From: Delphinapterus leucas
Lineage: Eukaryota > Chordata > Mammalia > Artiodactyla > Monodontidae
DNA: 64,000 bases
Direction: 5' to 3'
NCBI RefSeq assembly: GCF_002288925.2
Contig: NW_022098076.1
Span: 89,574,182 to 89,638,181 of the forward strand
The translations under genes and the position numbers were made by a program. Shown piece by piece: positions 55,365 to 64,000 of this stretch (the stretch's first letter is position 1; every line of letters starts with the position of its first letter). A model generated the notes under the pieces. The model searched no databases and had not been told where the DNA came from. It saw only the letters and a program-made list of their open reading frames with translations.

Positions 55365-55500
55365 AATGTGGTTGGATTCTGGATATACATTAAAGACAAA
55401 GCAGACATCGTTTGCATACAGTTTAGATGCAGGGATGAAAGAGGAAGGGCAGGCAAGGATGATGCCAAGGGCTTGACCAGAGCAACTTCTTGTCTCCAGG
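55365..55500 (+). mobile_element. L2 fragment
   Basis: 'tgtggttggattctggatatac' and 'gaaagaggaagggcaggcaaggatgatgccaagg' match the L2 3' block also seen, less clearly, at 60380-60720. Confidence 0.5.
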
Positions 55501-56639
55501 TACGTGTTTGCCTCCACTGCTTCCAGCTTCCTGCACAGCTAGTAGCTTTTTACCCTGGAGCCTCTTGTCTATAGGGGTTTGCCCTCCTCTGTCGCCATCC
55601 TCTCTTTCTTCCTCCAAAAGCAAGGGAAAAGGTCCTTGCAACCCACGACATGAATGCTTTCACATCACGAGCTGGTCCACACGCTCACACACACACGCCT
55701 GAAACCGAAGTGTCACAGGACAGTACTGCCCTCACTACCTGTGAAGCCCCTGAGCATTTTCCATTCTCTTCTCTTCCACTTAGTTTCATTTTTTAAATTG
55801 TGCTGCTCAAAACCCACCAAATAGATCCTCTACCCTCTAATGGATCATGACCCACAGTTTTGAAAATCACTCTTTCAGACAACAGTGGAAAAGAATCATT
55901 TTCCTACCTGAAACCAAGGAAATGGTACTCCGCTTCCCACCCCAGACCCCTTGCCTGTCCTCGGATGCTTGGATGGAGGCGACGGGACCAGCAGCAGATG
56001 GGTTCCTTTAGGAGACGCCCATGTCCCGACGTTGCTGAGTTTGCCCAGAGTCATGCAAGAGGAACCCCCAGGCCACCTCCTGGACTGTTCCCCTGCTGAG
56101 CAACCAGGACCGGCCCTTGGCCTCAGGGGCCACCCCCACCCCTCTGCAGTGGCCACCCACTCAGATGGGGCCACACCGAACACTCTTTGGCGTTAGTCCT
56201 CTGGGTGACAAGTAAGACACCTTGTTACCTGAGTCTCATCTTGGGGTGGCCAGATGACCAGCCCAGATGTCGGTATTCTTACCTTTTTTGAAGAGGTCAC
56301 CTCCATGGAGACACAGACAGAGGGCAACACAAATAGCCAACAGAGAAAAAGGTTTCAAAATATTACAAAGGTTTCAACTGTTAAAGTTCATGTTTTCTTG
56401 GGCTCAAGTCCATTGTGAAGTGGCAGCTTTAAGCTGCCGCCCTCCAACTGTCCATCCTGTTCGTGGGGGTCCAACAAGACCTGGTTCTAACCCCTGTTCA
56501 TTAGTACTTCCTGCCAAGATCTTTGAGGACCTCTGTTTAGGCTGTTTTTGTACGTCGAACCTAGAATATGTTATAATCATTGATCTGTGTTCATTACCTG
56601 AAATCCAGCCTTTTTAATGGGCTCTTTTATTAGTTCTAA
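55501..56639. other. Unassigned sequence
   Basis: No gene or confident repeat is recognised. Confidence 0.35.
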
Positions 56640-57595
56640 TAGTTTAAAAGATGTTGAGTTTTCTAAGTACACGATCATATCACAAAGATAATTTTGTCTT
56701 CTGTGCTTTTGTTAATAAAATCTATGCCTTGTATTGTCGCTAGAACTTCTCGAGCAGTGTTGGGTAGTGGAATGTGGCAGGATTCTGTTTCAGGTTTTAT
56801 TGGAAGTGCTTTTAGCTCTTCATCCTTAAAGAACGATATTCTCTATTTGGTAGAAGATGTAGTCTTCTAATACTCAGTTACTTGAGAGGTGTTTTTTTCC
56901 CCAGTAAGAATGATTGCTGAACTTTATTAAATGTCTCTCCAGCATCTGCCGATAATTTTCTGCTTTTATCTTTTAATTTGAAGTACGTGTTAATAGATTT
57001 CCTACCATTATATTACCTCTGACTCCCTGGAATAAGCCTGCATTGATGTATTGAACTAATATATATCTATGAATTTTTTGCAAGTACTTTAAGATATTTG
57101 CAACTCAATAAAATGCTATCTTTGACAAAAGTACTAATATTAGAAAATCGGTTATTTACATAAAAAGAATAGTGTCATCTTCTCTCTTGTCTTGAAAAGT
57201 ATATGAAGTATAGGGAGACTCCCTTCCTTGAAAATTTAAATGAATTCCCCAGTGAATTTGGGAAGGAGGCAGTACTTTAGAACTTTTTTCTATTGTTCGA
57301 TTTTGTTTAAAATTTTTTTCACCGTTATATCTATTTACGTTTCTCCTTGGATTAACACTTTTCATTTAGTACATTAAATTTTCATTTAATAAATTTCATT
57401 TATATATTGGCATATGATTGAGCCCAGTCTTCTCATGTAGTTTCATAGCCACAGTTTTTTTCATTTCTGGTTTTCATGTATAATTTTTTTTGATGAAATT
57501 TACTAGAGTTCTCTCCAGCCAACCCTCAGAGCACCAGCTTTGGGGTTTATTTAGTAATTTTCTTTTATTCTCTTTATCTTTTTTGTCTTTAAAAA
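56640..57595 (-). mobile_element. Old L1 ORF2, minus strand
   Basis: 'ttgctgaactttattaaatgtctctccagcatctgcc' and 'ctctgactccctggaataagcctgcattg' are antisense L1 reverse-transcriptase blocks. 'tagagttctctccagccaacc..ggggtttatttagtaattttc' continues upstream ORF2. Strongly decayed. Confidence 0.55.
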
Positions 57596-58180
57596 ATACA
57601 TGGATGGAAACATTCTTGTTTAAAAAACTCAGAAAACAAAAAACAATTCAGGATTATTCTGGACAGGAAGGGGCCGCCTCCCTCCACTGCTCCCACCCCC
57701 CAACCCTGATCCGCACCCCACTCCAAGGGCAGGAGCTGGAGGTGCCTCCCTCCTGCCCTCTTCCGAGGCGTTTCTATGCACATATATGTACACATGCACG
57801 TATGGTACACCGAACATAAGTGGTTGACACCTTGGAGTTTGCTCTGATTTTCTATTTTCAGTTAACATACGTTTCAGAGATCCACTCACTTAATCAACGT
57901 TTATAAGAGCTAAATATTGTGTCCGTTTCTTTTCCAGGATCCTGGGGTACCTATCCAAACAAAGATCTCCACTCTCATGGAGTTTCCGCTCGGCTCTCCT
58001 CCCAGGTTAGAAGTTATACCACCTAATTCTTCTCAATGGCGGCATAATTTGTTACCATCTACCCCTATTGAGGACATCCAGATTTCCCTCAAGGCTTTTA
58101 CTGTTACACCAAGGCTCCAATGACTATCCTAGAACATACATCTTGCTGAATGCACAAATATTTATGAAGATTTGTCACTC
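57596..58180. other. Unassigned sequence
   Basis: No gene or confident repeat is recognised. Confidence 0.35.
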
Positions 58181-58197
58181 AGAAACAAATTTGTTGG

Positions 58198-58258
58198 AAT
58201 CAACACAACATTGTAAATCAACTATACTTCAATAAATAAATAAATAAATATTTTAAAA
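58198..58258 (+). mobile_element. 61-bp L1 insertion with perfect 17-bp duplication
   Basis: AACATTGTAAATCAACTATA, then 'cttcaataaataaataaat', is the last part of the L1 3' end plus its tail, as also seen at 63538-63563. The flanks AGAAACAAATTTGTTGG at 58181-58197 and 58259-58275 are identical over 17 bp. This is an L1 retrotransposition event truncated to its final few dozen bases. Confidence 0.93.
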
Positions 58259-58275
58259 AGAAACAAATTTGTTGG

Positions 58276-59164
58276 GTACAGGGTCAGTATATTGTTGATT
58301 TTGATAAAGATTCACGAACTGTTATTTAAAGGACTTTTTTTTTAATTTCAAATTTCCAAATGGTTAGATTTATTTTTTTAATGTTATTAATTTTTAACTT
58401 TAAGTCACTGTGGTAGAGAACTCTGCCTTCCTTTGTCAATTTGTTTCTTCGTAAAAGGTATGTCTAAGGTCCTTGGCTGAATGAGGTAATAACACGATAT
58501 TTGTTCTCTGAGGCATCCCTCCCAAACCCTTCAGGTGGGAGGGGCTTGCTTTCTGCATCTGCTTCTAACTTTCTGGATGCTTCCATCAGCATCTTTGGGT
58601 TGCCGGGGACCTGTCCACTGTGGGGGAAGGGGAGAGCCTTCCTTTCTCCCGATCAGTGGGGAAGGGATGATGGAGACCCCTCTTCCATTTGCATCTGACT
58701 TGGGACAAGCAGACAACTGCATTTTCCTTTGTTTTTTTATTGTTTATTTGCTTGCTTGGGTTCAACAAGTCTCACCCCCCAGAACCTGGTAAATAGATTT
58801 ATGTTTCTCTTTAAAACCTTTATCATATGGCATTTTCTGGTAATTTTGGAAACCATTTCACAGGTTTTCACTGGGTTGTGTTTTCTTTTGGTGGGGTGTA
58901 AAGCTCTCATCTATAAATGCTACAAAATGACATTTTACTGCCTATCTCCTGTGTGTCTCCATGGTCTTTTGTTATCTGTCATTGTGATCTGTTCATGACT
59001 TCTAGCATGTGTGATTCTTTCCAAAATGTATTTTGTGTTTTACTTTAAGTTCATGGATGGTATCTTGCGTGGTACACGGAAGCTCATTAACGGCAAATAT
59101 TAAGATCTCTGGGGCCTGATTGTTTGAATTTAAACCCTGATCCACCACTCACTACTGAGATCTT
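58276..59164. other. Unassigned sequence
   Basis: No gene or confident repeat is recognised. Confidence 0.35.
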
Positions 59165-59336
59165 GATTTAGTTCAACATTTGATAAACATTTTTGAGTGC
59201 CTACCGTGTGAGGTGCATCATTGTAGGTACTGAGACTAGAGCAACAAGCAGAAGGTATGAGGTACCTGCTTCATGGAGCTCACACTGGGGGCATGGGATG
59301 ACCTGGAAGAGGGAGAGTCCATAGAGAACAGCAAAG
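59165..59336 (+). mobile_element. L2, left part
   Basis: 'gataaacatttttgagtgcctaccgtgtgaggtgc', 'gtactgagactagagcaac' and 'cctgcttcatggagctcacactggggg' are the L2 3' block. It is split by an L1 and resumes at 60162. Confidence 0.8.
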
Positions 59337-60151
59337 CGCTCATGCCAGTCAGAATGCCCATCATCAAAAAGTCTACAAATAAATGCTGGAGAAGGTGTGG
59401 AGAAATGGGAACCCTCCTACACTGCTGGTGAGAAAGTAAATTGGTGAGACACTATGGAGAACAATACAGAGGTTCCCTAGAAAACTGAAAACAGAGTTTC
59501 CATACGATCTAGCAATCCCACTCCTGGGCATATAACTGGAAAAGACAAAAACTCTACTTTGAAAAGATACTTGCACCTCAATGTTCATAGCAGCAGTATT
59601 TACAATAGCCAAGACACGGAAGCAACCTAAATGTCCATTAACAGATGAATGGATAAATAAGTTGTGGTATATATATATGTACACACACACACACACACAC
59701 AATGGAATATTACTCAGCCATAAAGTCATTTGCAGCAACACTGATGGACCTAGAGATTATCATACTAAGCGAAGTAAGTCAGAAAGACTAATACCATGAG
59801 ATCACTTACATGTGGAATCTTAAAAAAATGATACAAATGAACTTATTTACAAAACAGAGATAGACTCACAGACATAGAAAACAAACTTATGGTTACCAAA
59901 GGGGAAAGGGAGGGGAGGGATAAATTAGAAGATTGGGATTAACAGATACACACTACTCTATATAAAATAGATAACAAACAAGGACTTACTGTATCGCACA
60001 GGGGACTATATTCAATATCTTATCAATATAATAACCTATGACGGAAAAGAATCTGAAAAAGAATATACATATATATGTGTAACTGAATCACTTCGTTGTA
60101 CACCTGAAGCTAACAAAATATTGTAAATAAACTACACTTCAATTAAAAAAA
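59337..60151 (+). mobile_element. 5'-truncated L1 inserted in L2
   Basis: About 815 bp of L1 ORF2 end and 3' terminus: 'aaataaatgctggagaaggtgtggagaaatggg', 'agcaatcccactcctgggcatata', 'aatggaatattactcagccataaag' and 'aaatattgtaaataaactacacttcaatt' with an A tail. The duplication AACAGCAAAG is perfect at 59327-59336 and 60152-60161. An (AC)10 at 59681-59700 interrupts the usual TATATA stretch. Stops and frameshifts make it non-coding. Confidence 0.95.
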
Positions 60152-60161
60152 AACAGCAAAG

Positions 60162-60720
60162 TTCTAGTAGGTTAGATGGTGAGAAATTCTATAGAGAAGT
60201 AGAAAGGAGAAAATGGGGATCAGAGGCATGGGGCTGCAGTTTTTTACAGGGTGATTAGAGCGATACTTGAGCCAAGATCTGAAGGAAGTGATGTTATCAA
60301 GCCACATGAAGAGCTTGGGAAGAGTGTTCCAGTCCAAGGGAACCCCAAATGTAAAGTCACTCTTATCCCAAACTCAATGGAAAACACAGAAGGAAAATCC
60401 TAAGATTAACATGACTAGATTTGCATTTATTTAAAAGATCAAATTGTTTGTTAGGTTGAGATAAATGAGGAAGAGCTGAAAAACGTACTGGGAGACAATC
60501 ATAGACATTTTGATGAGAGATGAACCCACGTGGTGACTGGGGTTGGAGAAGTGTGGAACAGGTTTGAGAATGTCCCAGAAACAGACGAAGTGTTTGATTC
60601 CATGGAGGGCAGAGCCCTGAAGAAGAGGAAGCTATAAAGGCAACCTCATGACCACAGGTTTCTGGTTTGAGAAGCTGAGTGATGGAGGTGCCATTGTAAA
60701 AGGACACTTGGAGAACAACC
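60162..60720 (+). mobile_element. L2, right part
   Basis: 'acagggtgattagagcgatacttgagccaagatctgaaggaagtg', 'gggaagagtgttccagtccaagggaac', then 'gtttctggtttgagaagctgagtgatggaggtgccatt' continue the L2 collinearly after the L1. Confidence 0.75.
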
Positions 60721-63043
60721 CAGAATCCCAGTGATGGCCAGTGAACTTCTGGGTCCCAGGCCTGGGGAGGCCACTTAACCCTAATCTCATCTCAATATGA
60801 CCAGGGAGATGTGATCGGGGCATCTTGGCATGTGTTCTGTCTCCCACAAAATTCAGAACTGGGGCAGGACCAATTCCACAGGTGAGGGTTATTAGCAGTC
60901 CCAGTTATACCAAGTTGGGGACGGCAAAGGCAAAACCCAAAGAGGACAGGGACACAGGATGGGTGAGCTTCCCAGCCTATCTCTTTACAAGTAGATGCCA
61001 AATTTACTTTGTCTTAAGGCTTAATGGCAGAACTGGTGGTGACAAAATGACCAAACTCTAAAAAACAGGAGAGGGAGAAGAATGTTTTGTTGTTCACAAC
61101 CAGAAGGGCCTCTAGGAGAATGCTCCTGACAAAGAGGAAACAGGTGAGCAGAGCTCCTGGACCAGTTTGGATGCACAGGTTCGAGATGGAGCAGGGCAGA
61201 GTCAGCTGCTCTGCGGGGATGAGGGAGGATTTGAAGCTTCTGTCTTCACAGGATGGAGCAGGGAGGGAGTGAGAAGGGAAGAAGGGCCAGAAAGACAGCC
61301 AAGTGTTGGGCACGACATAGTGGGTCCTCCAGGGACCACCGCATCCTCGGGAACATCTCTGACACTCCCCAGCTTAGAGAGAGAGATTTCTTGAAGGAAG
61401 GGGCTGAATTTCAAGACTGGGTGACAAATAAGTGGAGCAGGCTTGGAGGTAAGGAGGTCCTCAAGACTGCCAAAATGCTTCAGTTCGAATGCCAGTTCTG
61501 TGATTCTTGATCTCTTCACCAAAAACTCTGCAAAAACTCCACTTGCCGTGACGTTTTAGCGGTAGCCAAGAGGGTTAGATTTAAGGCAATATTTTCACCT
61601 CTTCTAGAGGTGACTCAGCTCTGAGTGGACCACTGAGTTAGATAATGATTCCAGAGTCCTTTCCCGCCACCATCCTACTCCTCACTATTTCTTGCTTTCT
61701 TCCCTGTTTTTGTCTTTTTATTTTCTTCTACTGCCTCATTGCTTTGGTAGTAATACTCCTAATCCACCCCTGATAGTAAAATAGTCCCTTCTGGAACCAC
61801 ACACCTACCCCTGCCCAGAACTGCAACTAGAGCCATGACTTTAGAAATGACGTAACCTCAACCGTCCCTCTACGGACGAGGAAGCCGAGCTCAGACGAGA
61901 GATTTCTTTTCCTTCTTCTCGTTTTTTTTTTTTTTTTCCCACCATGATGTAAGCCACTAAAATAGCCTCTGCTGTTTTGTCTGTTGATTCTTCTACAGTT
62001 TTTCACAGAAATATTTGATCTAAGGACATCTGCTCCTGTCTGGAACATATTTCTTTCCCTCGTGCTTGGCTTTGCACTTCCCAGAGCTGTCAGATAAGCG
62101 TCGTCTGGCAGATTCTGTGACAGGGCTCGATATTCCTGAACAAACATCAGGGATGCTTACGGCTGGAATCGTGTCAATCTGGGCGCACAACGTGCTAGCT
62201 GTGTTCCTTACTCACAGACTTCTTCACGACACTGGCTCAGCTATGCTGATATTGCAAGAAATACTGTTCATCACTGCTTTAGAAATAAAAGTGATGTCAT
62301 GAGGTGACTTCCAAGGCTTTTCTCTTTGGGCGCGCTATGGCAGATTCGAAATATTACCATGCAAGAATTCTGAGCTTCTCCTCAACAGACTACCACTGCT
62401 TCATCTCCCTGCAGGTCCACTGGTGTCCCTACATAAGAGCTCATCTCTGGGAGCTTCAATGGGCAGGCCCTTCCCAGCTGAGCTGCTGGCTTAACTGTTG
62501 TCCAGGCTCCTTTTGTTAAAACAGGATTATAGCGGTGTGTTTGAGAGGTTGCATTTCTAGCACTTAGGGTGCAACAAAATTGTCTTCAGTGTTTCTCTCT
62601 CCAGCGTCTGTGTTCCTGCTGTTGAAAACCTCTATGGCTGGTGTTTAAATATGGCTCCATCTGAGCCTCGTATTTATGTTTGTGTCTTGGTGGTTAGTAT
62701 CATTGTTTTGATAAACAACATGTCTCTCTCTCCCTCTTTTTCTCTCTCTCTCAAAAATGTTCAATTCAAGATTGAATAATTCTGTCCTTAAAAATTAATC
62801 CTAGAAGAAAATATTCACCCTCAAAAATATCTAAGTGCCCAAAAAATTCCTAGAAAGTCCTTTTTTGATGACAATAAAAAATAATATTATCTAAATATTA
62901 TTGCTTACAATTGTCTCCATGAAAGACACCCAGATGGTGCTCCCACAAAAAATGAGGTGCTGGTTCTTTTTTCCTGCAAATCACAATGGGCAAGACCCGT
63001 CTTTGGGTACAGAGTTATTCTAAGATGATTAATTAATGATTGA
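60721..63043. other. Unassigned sequence
   Basis: No gene or confident repeat is recognised across 2.3 kb. A T/C-rich (TC)n patch lies at about 62725-62752 and a poly(T) run at 61922-61938. Overlapping short open frames (61014-61522, 61827-62302) run on both strands and show no familiar protein. Confidence 0.4.
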
Positions 63044-63061
63044 GAAGATATGGCAATATTT

Positions 63062-63590
63062 ATGTCCATCGATAGATGAATGGATAAAGAAGATGTGGTA
63101 CATATATACGATAGAATACTACTCAGCCATAAAAAAGAATGAAATAATGCCATTTGCCGCAACATGGATGGACCTAGAGATTATCATACTAAGTGAAGTA
63201 AGTCAGACAGAGAAAGACAAATACCATATGATATCACTTATAAGTGGAACCTAAAATATGACACAAGTGAACCTATCTACAAAGCAGAAATAGACTCACA
63301 CACGTAGAGAACATACTTGTGGTTGCCAAGGGGGGGGTGGGGGGACATTGGACTGGGAGTTTGGGGTCAGCAGACGCAAACTATTATATACAGGATGGAT
63401 AAACAAGAAGGTCCTACTGTATAGCATAGGCAACTATATTCAATGTCCTGGGATAAACCATAATGGAAAAGAATATAAAAAAGAATGTATGTGTATGTAT
63501 AAATGAGTCACTTTGCTGTACAGCAGAAAGTAGCACAACATTGTAAATCAACTATACTTCAGTTAAGAAAGAAAGAAAGAAAGAAAGAAA
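63062..63590 (+). mobile_element. 5'-truncated young L1
   Basis: 'atgtccatcgatagatgaatgg', 'atactactcagccataaaaaag', 'aagtgaagtaagtcagacagag', 'cttgtggttgccaagg' and the terminal 'gtaaatcaactatacttcag' with a (GAAA)n tail at 63565-63592. The flanks GAAGATATGGCAATATTT (63044-63061) and GAAGATATCACATTATTT (63591-63608) match at 15 of 18. It is the best preserved L1 3' end in the window. Confidence 0.95.
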
Positions 63591-63608
63591 GAAGATATCA
63601 CATTATTT

Positions 63609-63968
63609 TTTTAATATGTTTATTTATTTTATTTATTTATTCTTGACTGTGTTGGGTCTTTATTGCTGCGCACAGGGTTTGTCTAGTTGCGGCGAGCGGG
63701 GCTACTCTTCATTGAGGTGCACTGGCTTCTTACTGCGGTGGCTTCTCTTGTTGCAGAGCACGGGCTCTAGGCACGCAGGCTTCAGTAGTTGCAGCACACA
63801 GGCTCAGTAGTTGTGGCTTGCGGGCTCTAGAGCGAAGGCTCAGTAGTTGTAGCACACGGGGCTTAGTTGCTCTGCAGCATGTGGGATCTTCCCGGACCAG
63901 GGATCGAACCCATGTCCCCTGCATTGGCAGGTGGATTCTCAACCACTGCGCCACCAGGGAAGCCCAAG
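63609..63968 (-). mobile_element. CHR-2-type SINE, minus strand
   Basis: A T-rich tail on the left, a long body with 'cagtagttg' repeats, B box antisense (GGGATCGAACCC, about 63900-63911) and the head antisense CACTGCGCCACCAGGGAAG. A perfect 12-bp duplication ATCACATTATTT is at 63597-63608 and 63969-63980. It landed in the right-hand duplication of the L1 at 63062-63590. Confidence 0.95.
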
Positions 63969-64000
63969 ATCACATTATTTGACATTAAGTACTTCGACTC

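Overview
The window looks like nuclear DNA of a cetacean (whale, dolphin or porpoise; a close relative such as hippopotamus is not excluded). It carries many tRNA-derived CHR-type SINEs, whose heads read like GACTTCCCTGG..GGTTCGATCCC. Two of them (34100-34301, 36554-36761) look like a CpG-rich form that I associate with whales. I recognise no BovB or Bov-tA ruminant repeat. L1 3' ends of artiodactyl/cetacean type are present, on an old mammalian background of L1M, L2, MIR, MaLR LTR and MER5A copies. These names come from memory of consensus sequences, not from a database search.

I find no protein-coding gene that I can name, no tRNA, rRNA or snRNA gene, no CRISPR array and no CpG island. Most long open frames lie in repeats or are unremarkable in length. 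The window is best read as intergenic or deep intronic DNA, and I found no new biological system in it.

Layout. 0-10 kb: an L1 3' end on the minus strand with (TA)21; an unidentified open frame (1753-2376, minus); an L1 broken by an LTR-like piece and a SINE; an old minus-strand L1 with a 76-bp tandem triplication; a MaLR LTR; and a 182-bp palindrome. 10-20 kb: L1, MIR, SINE, MaLR, a 2.2-kb minus-strand L1 split by a SINE, and an L1 split by an LTR. 20-30 kb: mostly unassigned sequence, with a MIR, a second palindrome, a 69-bp alternating purine-pyrimidine tract, a very short L1, a SINE, L2 pieces and a G-run array. 30-42 kb: L1 pieces, two young SINEs 2.4 kb apart, a second copy of the 18.8-kb LTR family, and an L1 holding a full-length SINE. 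42-53 kb: MIR and L2 pieces, a CTCF-like motif, L1 pieces, a MaLR LTR split by a gammaretrovirus-like solo LTR, and a CA-rich tract. 53-64 kb: MER5A, L2, minus-strand L1, a 61-bp L1 insertion, an L2 split by an 815-bp L1, and a nested L1/SINE pair at the right edge.

What the sequence shows most firmly is its insertion history. Several young insertions are bounded by target-site duplications (TSDs) that can be read directly, and nesting gives their relative order. A few motif-based regulatory candidates are offered as weak inference only.
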